Below the pieces are notes generated by a model. It saw only the letters and a program-made list of their open reading frames with translations, was not told where the DNA came from and made no database searches. 42,708 bases of DNA from a virus. Shown piece by piece: positions 10,028 through 17,089 of this stretch. The stretch is from IMG/VR virus record IMGVR_UViG_3300035698_000064, positions 1 through 42,708 of that record; one strand, written 5' to 3'. A program made the translations under genes and the position numbers. Every line of letters starts with the position of its first letter. The stretch's first letter is position 1.

Positions 10028-10491
10028 TGGAAAGCATCGGTGGATTCGCAGAAGACCTTATCTTAAAGGAGATGACTGACATCAAGGCTGGGAAGGTATC
10101 ACCTCCTAGTACTAATGCCAGTTTCCCTCAAGCCGCCCCAGCGGGAAGAGATATCTCTAATGTTGAAGTACCAGATGATTTCATGCAGACTCTTCTAGGT
10201 GAGAGCTATAAAGCTCCCGCTGTCAAAGTGAAGGTAGAGCCAGAGCCAGAGGCCCCTCAAGAAACCATTGAGGAAGAGGTAGAGGCTCCTAGTCTCCTAA
10301 CTGAGCAATCAGCACAAGAACTAATCTCTCTCCTGACTGAGGTTAAAGGTATGCTGTCAGAGATGACAACTTGCGGGATGATGGGTACTAACCTAGCTGG
10401 TCCTGCTGCTACAAACCCTAAGTCCAAGGATAAGAAGAAGGACAAAAAATCTATCTTCAAAGATGCACTGAAAAAGAGAGCAGGAAAGTAA
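10027..10491 (+). CDS. Conserved phage head-region protein (hypothetical)
   Basis: This is a 154-residue protein coupled to both neighbours by TAATG overlaps. The N-terminal half is Pro/Ala/Glu-rich and probably disordered. Residues 91-118 contain a predicted helix (QELISLLTEVKGMLSEM) followed by TTCGMMGTNLAG, a motif that I associate with head-region proteins of T4-like marine phages. The C-terminus is strongly basic (KSKDKKKDKKS), giving an acidic-then-basic charge layout like that of internal capsid or core proteins. The biochemical function is unknown; participation in head assembly is inferred from its place directly before the protease, scaffold and capsid genes. Confidence 0.6.
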   Translation: MESIGGFAEDLILKEMTDIKAGKVSPPSTNASFPQAAPAGRDISNVEVPDDFMQTLLGESYKAPAVKVKVEPEPEAPQETIEEEVEAPSLLTEQSAQELISLLTEVKGMLSEMTTCGMMGTNLAGPAATNPKSKDKKKDKKSIFKDALKKRAGK

Positions 10492-10874
10492 TGAACATTG
10501 ACGAAATCCTAGACGAGATCAACGAGGAAGAGAAGGATACTGCCAAGCCTGAAGGTAAGAAAAAGTCTTTCAAAGGTCGTGTCAAAACCTACAACACCAT
10601 CAAGGATGCGCTCTCAGGAGGAGGCTTTGGACAAATTTTTACTACTAAGGGAGCTGATAGAATGTATGTCATTTCTAAAGGCAAGTGGGGAGCAAAGAGT
10701 GGACGAGGTAAGATCGCTAAAGGCTTTACCCCAGGAAGTTCTACTCCTGGTTCTTCGTTCTCCAGCGTCAAGAAGCACGCAGCCAGGACGACCCTTCGAT
10801 ATGGTAAGGGTTCTGATAAGCTAGCTTCTAGGTATGGATCACGTTCCATCAAGAAAGACAGAGGAGTAAAATAA
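10491..10874 (+). CDS. Small basic probable prohead core/internal protein
   Basis: This is a 127-residue protein with a short acidic N-terminus (residues 1-18) followed by a basic, Gly/Ser/Lys/Arg-rich body that ends in SIKKDRGVK. Start and stop are both part of TAATG overlaps, so it is translated as part of the head-gene chain and lies directly before the prohead protease. The charge and position resemble T4 gp68, the basic prohead-core protein, but I can show no sequence match. A DNA-contacting internal protein is the main alternative. Confidence 0.55.
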   Translation: MNIDEILDEINEEEKDTAKPEGKKKSFKGRVKTYNTIKDALSGGGFGQIFTTKGADRMYVISKGKWGAKSGRGKIAKGFTPGSSTPGSSFSSVKKHAARTTLRYGKGSDKLASRYGSRSIKKDRGVK

Positions 10875-11650
10875 TGCAACTAATTCAAGACATATTTATC
10901 ATTGAGAATCTACAGGTTATCTCCGAAGCAAAGAGTAAAGGCCCCACTAAAATTCGTGGAGTCTTTGGTCGCTGTAACGAGAAGAATAACAACGGTAGAA
11001 TCTATCCAACACAAGTTCTCGCAGAACAGCTTAAGAAGGTTAGTCCTCTTATCCAAGAGAGACGCCTTTGTGGTGAGCTAGATCACCCACAGAACGATAC
11101 GGTTAGACTCTCTAACGCATCCCACCTTATCACTAAGCTGGAGATGAAGGGTAACGACCTTATCGGTGAGGCTGAGATCCTCAACACTCCTGCTGGTCTA
11201 ACAGCTAAAGCTCTCATCGAGGGTGGGGTTGCTATTGGCATCTCTTCCCGTGGAATGGGAACCATATCAGAGGATGCAGCAGGCAACAAGGTAGTCAACG
11301 ATGATTTCCGCCTAGTAACCTTTGACCTAGTAGCTGACCCCTCCACAAGAGGAGCCTTCCCAGCCCTTGCTGAGTCTACCCAGTCTCAGTTCGCACAGGA
11401 GAAGAACACAAAGCTAGTTAAGGAGCAGAACTTCCTAACCATGCTCAAGTCTAAGATGAGAGAGTCCTATGCTCCTATCCAAGAGGCTAGTAAAAAAAAG
11501 AAGATGGCTAAGGCCAAGAAAAAGGAAACCTGTTGCCCCACTGAGGAGAGAGGGGAAAAAGATGAGATGTACGGTGAGTCCATTGCTAAACTCACTGGCT
11601 ATAATACCATAGCTGAGTATATCCTTAACGCTCTAAGAGACGACAAGTAA
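10874..11650 (+). CDS. 21: Prohead core protease, T4 gp21-like
   Basis: This 258-residue protein is a serine-type prohead maturation protease of the T4 gp21 family. The family's catalytic elements are visible in order: H71 in GELDHPQND, the serine motif GISSRGMG (S124/S125), and D155 in FDLVADPST. In T4-like phages the enzyme sits inside the prohead, activates itself, and cleaves the scaffold, core proteins and the N-terminus of the capsid protein. The C-terminal 80 residues include a Lys-rich run (KKKKMAKAKKK) and may be a self-cleaved tail. It follows the upstream gene by a TAATG overlap and is followed by scaffold and capsid genes, the canonical T4 order 21-22-23. Confidence 0.9.
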   Translation: MQLIQDIFIIENLQVISEAKSKGPTKIRGVFGRCNEKNNNGRIYPTQVLAEQLKKVSPLIQERRLCGELDHPQNDTVRLSNASHLITKLEMKGNDLIGEAEILNTPAGLTAKALIEGGVAIGISSRGMGTISEDAAGNKVVNDDFRLVTFDLVADPSTRGAFPALAESTQSQFAQEKNTKLVKEQNFLTMLKSKMRESYAPIQEASKKKKMAKAKKKETCCPTEERGEKDEMYGESIAKLTGYNTIAEYILNALRDDK

Positions 11651-11729
11651 GGAACTCTGCATTTTTGAAAAAAAACTGTACTTACCTATAGTGTAGTCAT
11701 AGATATTCACAGACCCAAGGAACAGATAC
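11651..11729 (+). promoter_or_regulatory. Leader before scaffold gene with weak late-promoter-like box
   Basis: This 79-base gap separates the protease and scaffold genes, the only sizeable break in the head block. It contains an A-tract near 11670 and the AT-rich stretch CTATAGTGTAG near 11685, which partly resembles the TATAATA boxes elsewhere in the window. An AAGGA ribosome-binding site precedes the next ATG. A separate promoter for scaffold and capsid would make sense for high expression, but the match is imperfect and no -35 element is seen. Confidence 0.3.
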
Positions 11730-12374
11730 ATGAAAAACCTAAAGGACATTGCCTCTATCCTCCCCGAAGGACTTGATGAGTCTACTGTCGAAGCCATCTT
11801 CGAACTGGTAGATTCTGTCATTAATGAACAAGTCGGTGAGCATATCGGCCTCTTGGAAGCCAAAGTAACTGCCTTCCTAAGAACTAAGATCGATTCGATC
11901 AAAGATCAAGCTCTTACAGAACTCTCGGAGGAAAGCGAAGTATTCCACAACGCTAGACTCTTCGAGTCAGTAAGAACTCTCATGTCTCTAGAGCTTAATG
12001 CTGAGGATGAAGAGGGTGCTATCTCTGAAGTAGCTTCACAAAATGAAGAACTTCAAGAGGAGTACAACCTTCTATCTTCCCAACTCAAGAACATCATCGA
12101 AGAAAACCAAAAGCTGAGAAACTCAGTCAAGGTCTTCTCTTCGAAGGATACCATTCAAGAGAACAGCATTTCCAGGCTAGAGGCAGACAACGCACAGCTT
12201 CTTGAGGAAGTTGAGAATCTGAAGGCTTCTGAGGATGAGAACTTTGTCTCGTCTGAAAGAGCTATCGTTATGTCTCATGCAGATGAGCCAATTAACGAAG
12301 AGAGAACTCTAAAAACAAACAATGAGTTCTTAACTGATGAGGTCATGAAGTTCATGCCCTTCTCCCAAAAATAG
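11730..12374 (+). CDS. 22: Prohead scaffold (core) protein, T4 gp22-like
   Basis: This is a 214-residue acidic, alpha-helical protein. Residues 95-165 have the heptad pattern of a long coiled coil rich in E, L, N and K. It is placed between the prohead protease and the major capsid protein, exactly as gene 22 in T4. gp22 forms the inner scaffold on which the shell assembles and is degraded to peptides by gp21 during maturation. Direct sequence identity is low in this family, so the call rests on helix content, charge, size and order. The end lies 12 bases before the capsid start. Confidence 0.8.
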   Translation: MKNLKDIASILPEGLDESTVEAIFELVDSVINEQVGEHIGLLEAKVTAFLRTKIDSIKDQALTELSEESEVFHNARLFESVRTLMSLELNAEDEEGAISEVASQNEELQEEYNLLSSQLKNIIEENQKLRNSVKVFSSKDTIQENSISRLEADNAQLLEEVENLKASEDENFVSSERAIVMSHADEPINEERTLKTNNEFLTDEVMKFMPFSQK

Positions 12375-12386
12375 GATTATACACTA

Positions 12387-14015
12387 ATGTTAGATGTAAT
12401 GCATCAAACGGACCAAACGCTAGTCCAGAAGTGGGAGCCCGTACTTGAGGGTATTGATAATGAATATACCCGTCGTGTCACCGCTCAACTTCTAGAGAAC
12501 CAAGCCAAGGCCATTGTAGAGGATCGTATGAACGAGAGTATTTCCGCTGGTGCAACCACCACTGGTCAACTCGGTACATTCCAAAAGTTCGCGTTCCCAC
12601 TTGTCCGAAGAGTTTACCCCAAGCTCCTTGCAAACAGTCTTGTCGGCGTTCAGCCCATGCAAGGCCCTGTTTCCCAGGTATTCTACCTAGGTAACAGCCG
12701 CACCAATGATGGTGGTGCAACCAACCAAACCGTCTACAGTAAGCTTAACCTCACCTACAGAGGGCTAACAGCACAGCCAATTGGCTCAACCGAGTTTAAC
12801 CTAGCAGGTGCCAATGGTACTTTCCAAGGTGGTACTGCTGCTGGTCTTGATGGCGATGTTGCCCAGAACGGCTTTGACGTTTCAAACGTTCTTGCTGGTT
12901 CCGGTACTGAGATCACTGGCTACGGTGCTGGTTCTGGTACGTTCGGTGGACAGATTGCTGCCTTCCCAAACGCTAGTTCGGTAATGGGCTTCCAGCTTTC
13001 GGCTGGTGAGCGTCTAACTGGTACTGGTATCCCAGAGATGACCTTCCACATCGAGCAGGAAGCAGTCGTCGCAAACACCCGTAAGATGCGTGCTCTCTGG
13101 ACCCTTGAGGCTTCTCAAGACCTTAAAGCATATCACAACCTCGACCTTGAGCGTGAACTTACTGACCTTCTTTCCAAGGAACTCCAACTAGAGATCGACC
13201 GTGAACTCATTGAAGACCTTAGAATGATTGCCTATGGTATCGTTGGCCGTAACCTCGGTGGCATTAACCAGAACCTAATGGATAACTCCTACATCAACAT
13301 GGGTGGTGGAAGTGAGTTCCCAGGTATCGTAGACAAGGACAAGGCCGGAATTTTCGTTCCTGCTCAGTTCACCTACGACTTCAACGGTGCTCAAGGCACT
13401 GGCACCTCAACAGAACTAGGCTCTGCTACTGAAAGCTCCAACGTCTTCGTTGTTGATTTTAGCCAGAGTTCACTAGCACTCTACCCCCGTCACGTTGGCG
13501 AGGTCTACGCAAACCTTCTTGCCGTAATCAACCTTGCTTCACAAGACATCTATCGCACCACAATGCGAGGACCAGGCAACTGGCTCCTAACTTCTCCCCT
13601 CGTCGCTTCTCTCCTAGAGTCCGCTTCGAAGCTTGAAGGTGGAATAGCTCCCTCAGACGGTCCTTCCAACCTGGGGCAAAACTCGATTGAGTTCAAAGGT
13701 AAGTTCATGGGTCGCTACGATCTATACATCGACCCCATGTTCCCAACTGATGAGATCCTTATGGGATACAAAGGAAGTAACGCTATGGATTCTGGATACG
13801 TCTATGCTCCATACATCCCACTCCAGCAACTCCCAACGATTGTTGACCCAGAGACCTTCCAGCCAAGAAAAGGTCTCCTAACTCGCTACGGTAAGGTCAT
13901 GATTCAACCAAACAACAGGTTCTATCGCGTCATCCGTATCATCGGTCCAACAGCCAACTATCTCTTCACACCATTCGCTAGAAACACTGCTGCCCTAGGT
14001 GGTGCTGTAAGCTAG
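12387..14015 (+). CDS. 23: Major capsid protein, T4 gp23-like
   Basis: This 542-residue protein is the HK97-fold major capsid protein of the T4 group. Diagnostic segments are FPLVRRVYPKLLANSLVGVQ at residues 70-89, followed by PMQGPVSQVFYL, corresponding to the LVRRxxPxLIAxDxxGVQPM region of T4 gp23. The N-terminal about 50-65 residues form the charged delta-type segment expected to be removed by the gp21 protease; the exact cleavage site is not certain. The C-terminus (LTRYGKVMIQPNNRFYRVIR) is also typical. An AGGA site lies 10 bases before the ATG. A strong intrinsic terminator follows 28 bases after the stop, which fits a highly expressed terminal gene of the head unit. Confidence 0.95.
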   Translation: MLDVMHQTDQTLVQKWEPVLEGIDNEYTRRVTAQLLENQAKAIVEDRMNESISAGATTTGQLGTFQKFAFPLVRRVYPKLLANSLVGVQPMQGPVSQVFYLGNSRTNDGGATNQTVYSKLNLTYRGLTAQPIGSTEFNLAGANGTFQGGTAAGLDGDVAQNGFDVSNVLAGSGTEITGYGAGSGTFGGQIAAFPNASSVMGFQLSAGERLTGTGIPEMTFHIEQEAVVANTRKMRALWTLEASQDLKAYHNLDLERELTDLLSKELQLEIDRELIEDLRMIAYGIVGRNLGGINQNLMDNSYINMGGGSEFPGIVDKDKAGIFVPAQFTYDFNGAQGTGTSTELGSATESSNVFVVDFSQSSLALYPRHVGEVYANLLAVINLASQDIYRTTMRGPGNWLLTSPLVASLLESASKLEGGIAPSDGPSNLGQNSIEFKGKFMGRYDLYIDPMFPTDEILMGYKGSNAMDSGYVYAPYIPLQQLPTIVDPETFQPRKGLLTRYGKVMIQPNNRFYRVIRIIGPTANYLFTPFARNTAALGGAVS

Positions 14016-14043
14016 ACTAGGTAAAGAGAACCCAACATCTTGA

Positions 14044-14077
14044 AGAGGGCAATAATTCGTTATTGCTCTCTTTTTTT
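14044..14077 (+). terminator. Rho-independent terminator after the capsid gene
   Basis: A 12-bp stem (arms 14044-14055 and 14060-14071, one G-T wobble) closes on a UUCG tetraloop and is followed by seven T residues at 14071-14077. This is a textbook intrinsic terminator. It isolates the head block from the neck and tail block. Confidence 0.92.
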
Positions 14078-14102
14078 ATTGTCGTTCTTCCCTAAGAGTC
14101 TA

Positions 14103-14109
14103 TATAATA
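14103..14109 (+). promoter_or_regulatory. TATAATA box, probable late promoter for neck/tail genes
   Basis: The sequence CTATATAATATTAG holds a TATAATA box just downstream of the capsid terminator. No TTGACA-like -35 element is visible at the usual distance, as expected for a gp55-type late promoter. It lies 26 bases before the next ATG, leaving room for the AAGGGGG ribosome-binding site at about 14124-14131. Confidence 0.5.
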
Positions 14110-14135
14110 TTAGAGCTATCTACTAAGGGGGTTTA

Positions 14136-14327
14136 ATGTACAAATACAGAAGCAAGTGCCGATGGAATATGCTCCTACAGATAGACAGTAGGGTCATTGA
14201 AATTAGACCAGGGGAGTTCTTTCAATCTAAAGAAGAGATAGTCTCTAGATTCTTAGACCCAATCCTCCCTAAAAAACGTAAGAAGAAAGAATTAGATGGC
14301 AGCAGCAGCCCCAAGAGTAGACCCTAA
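14136..14327 (+). CDS. Small basic protein upstream of the neck gene (hypothetical)
   Basis: This 63-residue protein begins 6-7 bases after a strong AAGGGGG ribosome-binding site, which supports it as a real gene. The N-terminal half contains the pattern IEIRPGEFFQSKEEIVSRFL; the C-terminal half is basic (KKRKKKEL). It overlaps the gp13-like gene by 32 bases in another frame. The PGE-centred pattern is loosely like that of the 58-residue gene before the tail sheath, so both may belong to a family of small virion or assembly proteins. No function can be assigned. Confidence 0.55.
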   Translation: MYKYRSKCRWNMLLQIDSRVIEIRPGEFFQSKEEIVSRFLDPILPKKRKKKELDGSSSPKSRP

Positions 14328-15174
14328 GCTATTAGGATTCGGAGATACCTTTGGAACCTACGGTGGTAGGCTCCTTGGGGATACTGACATCTATGATACA
14401 GCTATTGATGGATCAAAGCTAGGTAGAAATACCTTCGACAATCCTATTGAGCTTAATAGATTCGAACAGGAGATTAGGGACTTCATCCTAGCTAGATTAG
14501 GACACCCTGTAGTTCGTGTTGAACTCACAGACTTCCAAGTAAAGATTGCGATGGATGAGGCTATTAGTAAGCTTGATTATCACGCACCTTTCTGGGCAAC
14601 GCAGATAGCCTCATTCGCCACTTCTGCTGGTGTTGGGGCTTACATTTTACCCACACACATTGCTAACAACCTATCCTACGTTGTCTACAAGAAGAGTCTG
14701 CTCTCCATCCAGAACCAATCGGATACACTAGAGTTTGATTTCTTCATCAAGTACTTCCAAGACAACTTCCTATTCAGCAACTTCTCTGTGTCAGACTTCT
14801 ACCTCCTACAGTCTCACCTAGAGATGACGAGGAAGCTACTCTCTCAGGAAGGCTCTTGGGACATCATCAATGGTAACATTCTAAACCTGGCTCCTACTCC
14901 TGTAGTGAGACAAGACGTTATCCTTATCTACAGGGGCCTCGACTCCTGTACTATGCATCCCTATTACCGCAACTGGATTCAGAGATCAGCTCTAGCCATT
15001 GCTAAAGGTATCCTTGGTGAGATCAGAGGCAAATACAAAACACTCCCTTCCCCTGGAGGTGGAGCACAACTCAACGGATCAGAACTAACAGCACAAAGTA
15101 TTGCTGAACAAGAGAAGCTTCAGATTGAGTTACTAGAAGAGATTGAGGAACCCCCTGCCTTCTCAACATACTAA
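14296..15174 (+). CDS. 13: Neck protein, T4 gp13-like
   Basis: This 292-residue protein resembles the T4-group neck (head completion) protein gp13, which with gp14 seals the DNA-filled head and forms the collar that accepts the tail. The C-terminal part is the most telling: WIQRSALAIAKGILGEIRGK followed by a Pro/Gly segment and LNGSEL, matching the family's pattern of a helix, LGxxRxK, PGG and LNG. The length is close to that of T4 gp13 (about 309 residues). The gp14-like gene lies one gene downstream. The start chosen is inside the end of the small preceding gene; an AGAAAGAA purine stretch precedes it. Confidence 0.75.
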   Translation: MAAAAPRVDPKLLGFGDTFGTYGGRLLGDTDIYDTAIDGSKLGRNTFDNPIELNRFEQEIRDFILARLGHPVVRVELTDFQVKIAMDEAISKLDYHAPFWATQIASFATSAGVGAYILPTHIANNLSYVVYKKSLLSIQNQSDTLEFDFFIKYFQDNFLFSNFSVSDFYLLQSHLEMTRKLLSQEGSWDIINGNILNLAPTPVVRQDVILIYRGLDSCTMHPYYRNWIQRSALAIAKGILGEIRGKYKTLPSPGGGAQLNGSELTAQSIAEQEKLQIELLEEIEEPPAFSTY

Positions 15175-15175
15175 T

Positions 15176-15991
15176 ATGAAGAAAAACATTAACGAAAAAA
15201 GAGATGCTGCCAAAGTCTACGGTGGTGAAAACGGAGGAGCCAGAATGGTTGGTGGTGGAAAGACCGGTAATCCTACTTGGACTCCAGGTAAAAAGAAAGA
15301 GCCTAAAACTCCTAGGCAAAAAGAAGTAAACAGAAAACGCTCTAAGGAAAGACTTGCTCAGAGTAAAAAGGTCAGACCTAACCTCCCCGAAAGCTATATT
15401 GCTATGGGTAGAATCCTAGCTGAGATGATGGGACCATCAGACTCGGATGTAAAGAAGACAGCCAAGCAAGACACTAAGGAGAACAAGAGGAAGACCTCCC
15501 CAGAGGACCAAGAGTTCGCTGGTAAGGTAAAGAAGGCTATGGGTAAGAAGAAGGTAGGCCACGGTATTGATAACCTCAAGAGAGACATCAAAGCTGCTGG
15601 TCAGAAAGGTGTTGCTGCTGGTAACAAGCGTATGCAGGAAGAGGGTAAGACTGACATGGACCGAGCAAAGCGAGCCAACAAAGTTAAGGCTACCTTCAGG
15701 GCTGCACTAAACAAGCATAAGGGTGATAGTCAGGCAGCTAAGAAGGAAATTTACGCTGGTCAAGCTAAGGAGAAGGCAGATAAGGCAAAGAGCGCAAAGA
15801 ACGAATCTTATGGCCCAGGCCATGATGCAGGTATGAAGGCTTCCAAAGGAGCTAAGAACAATAGGGAGCAGATCTCTTCCTATCTTAAGGCTAGGAAGGC
15901 TAAAGAAGGTAGAGCTAAAGGCTCCCTTGCTGATGTTAAGACCGGAACAGTAGGAACTACAAGAGCTAGCAAAGGTAACCCCAAGAGCTAA
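15176..15991 (+). CDS. Lys/Ala-rich basic protein between neck genes (possible internal DNA-binding protein)
   Basis: I choose the ATG at 15176, just after the gp13-like stop, giving 271 residues; an in-frame ATG at 15143 would add eleven residues but overlaps the neck gene. The protein is extremely rich in Lys, Ala, Gly and Arg from end to end, with histone H1-like segments such as KKAMGKKKVGHG and RAKRANKVKATF and few hydrophobic residues apart from a short helix near residues 70-80. Such composition suits a nucleic-acid-binding or internal capsid protein, possibly injected with the DNA. There is no recognisable domain. The position between gp13-like and gp14-like genes is unlike T4, where those genes are adjacent. 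Confidence 0.6.
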   Translation: MKKNINEKRDAAKVYGGENGGARMVGGGKTGNPTWTPGKKKEPKTPRQKEVNRKRSKERLAQSKKVRPNLPESYIAMGRILAEMMGPSDSDVKKTAKQDTKENKRKTSPEDQEFAGKVKKAMGKKKVGHGIDNLKRDIKAAGQKGVAAGNKRMQEEGKTDMDRAKRANKVKATFRAALNKHKGDSQAAKKEIYAGQAKEKADKAKSAKNESYGPGHDAGMKASKGAKNNREQISSYLKARKAKEGRAKGSLADVKTGTVGTTRASKGNPKS

Positions 15992-15994
15992 TAG

Positions 15995-16579
15995 ATGGCA
16001 AAGAAGAATTGGAAAGTAACAACTCAGCTACCTGAACTTCCTGACATTAATCAGGAGGAAAGCTTGCTTAATATGTTCGATCAGCAGAACGCTGATACCA
16101 ATTTGTTCAACCTAGTAGACGAAGAAAACATTAGACTCTCAGGATCTAAGATGTACCTATACAAGTACTATCAGTCTGACGACTTTGATCCTGTGTACAT
16201 GGAGTCCAGGGATAAGCCTATCTCTAAAGTACCCGTCATTGTTACAGGTCACTATGATCCTGTCTCACTGAGCGAGGAGCTTACCCAGTTCGGTATTGAA
16301 ATTAAGAACGATCAACTCTTCACCTTCAACAAGAGTAGCATCGAACGAGCACTAGGCAGAGTAGTTATTCCAGGAGACTTGCTCAAGCCTGTGTTCCAAG
16401 ACCAAGTGTACGAGATCTTCGAGGTCGTTGAAGATAGCTTTGAATCCTACGGTGTATATCACTTAGTTTGTTCAGCTAAACTCCTCAGAGATACACCCAC
16501 CATTCAAGATACTCCTATTACTGATACCAGTGAAGAGGTTGGTGGTTATGCTGGGGGAGATGACCTTAACGTCTACTAA
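15995..16579 (+). CDS. 14: Neck protein, T4 gp14-like
   Basis: This 194-residue protein looks like the head-completion/neck protein gp14. The supporting segment is KMYLYKYYQSDDFDPVYMES at residues 53-72, like the YK-x-DDYDPxYGE segment of the family, followed by a beta-rich region containing DQVYEIFEVVED. T4 gp14 is about 256 residues, so this version is shorter. It would act with the gp13-like protein at the portal vertex after packaging. The stop overlaps the start of the PAAR gene (TAATG). Confidence 0.65.
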   Translation: MAKKNWKVTTQLPELPDINQEESLLNMFDQQNADTNLFNLVDEENIRLSGSKMYLYKYYQSDDFDPVYMESRDKPISKVPVIVTGHYDPVSLSEELTQFGIEIKNDQLFTFNKSSIERALGRVVIPGDLLKPVFQDQVYEIFEVVEDSFESYGVYHLVCSAKLLRDTPTIQDTPITDTSEEVGGYAGGDDLNVY

Positions 16580-16845
16580 TGCCAGGCGTAATCATACAAG
16601 GCTCCCCAGTAACTTGTGGGCACATCACTACAGGTAGTCCTACAGTCTTAGTTAATGGTGTAGGAGTAACGAGGGTAGGGATAGACACGGCAGGAGGTCT
16701 CATTGTAGGCCCAGGTGCCCCTACTGTATTGGTAGAGGGTTTTCCTGTTTCCCTCCCTAACGATAGCATTGTAGGACATGGGGATTCCCCCCACAATTCC
16801 CCTAAGACTATTGTAGGAAGCTTTAACGTAATAGTCGGTCCCTAA
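16579..16845 (+). CDS. PAAR-domain tail-tip spike protein (T4 gp5.4-like)
   Basis: This 88-residue protein is a single PAAR domain, the small conical protein that sharpens the central spike of contractile tails and type VI secretion systems. Repeated Gly-rich strands (SPTVLVNGVGVTRVG, APTVLVEGFPVSL) give the expected beta-prism pattern. C13, H15, H67 and H72 match the one-Cys, three-His metal-site composition of the family. Length is typical for the T4 gp5.4 class. It is translationally coupled to the gp14-like gene and precedes the tail sheath and tube genes, which fits a tail role. Confidence 0.88.
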   Translation: MPGVIIQGSPVTCGHITTGSPTVLVNGVGVTRVGIDTAGGLIVGPGAPTVLVEGFPVSLPNDSIVGHGDSPHNSPKTIVGSFNVIVGP

Positions 16846-16902
16846 AAAAAGTTTCCCAAAAGCCCCTTAGCAAATCGTATATACTTACGGAGAAAGACCC
16901 CC
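16846..16902 (+). promoter_or_regulatory. Short leader with AT-rich box before small tail-region gene
   Basis: This 57-base gap contains TATATAC near 16878 followed by ACGGAGAAAG, a plausible ribosome-binding site for the gene at 16903. The box is only a partial match to the TATAATA motif, so a promoter is possible but weakly supported. The poly-A at the 5' edge is not followed by a terminator-like hairpin. Confidence 0.25.
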
Positions 16903-17079
16903 ATGAAACTAATCAAAAATGATAGCCTCCAAGCCTTTAGTGTCTACTTCATGACTGAAGAAGGTGCTAAGGAGAAGAGACTAAAGCCAGGTCAGAGTAT
17001 CGTTGTCCCTGAGAACTACATCACAGAGCAACTAAGAACACTTCAGAGAAGAAGACTTTTCAAAATCACAAACGCATAG
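16903..17079 (+). CDS. Small basic protein upstream of tail sheath (hypothetical, 58 aa)
   Basis: An ATG at 16903, preceded by GGAGAAAG, opens a 58-residue frame ending with TAG at 17077-17079, eleven bases before the tail sheath start. The protein starts MKLIKNDSLQ and has a strand-like half ending KPGQSIVVPE, then a basic helix TEQLRTLQRRRLFKI. The PGQ/PGE-centred layout recalls the small gene at 14136. It fills the only space between the PAAR and sheath genes, and codon choice resembles its neighbours. No function is known; a small assembly or virion protein is possible. Confidence 0.6.
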   Translation: MKLIKNDSLQAFSVYFMTEEGAKEKRLKPGQSIVVPENYITEQLRTLQRRRLFKITNA

Positions 17080-17089
17080 GAAATAACTG

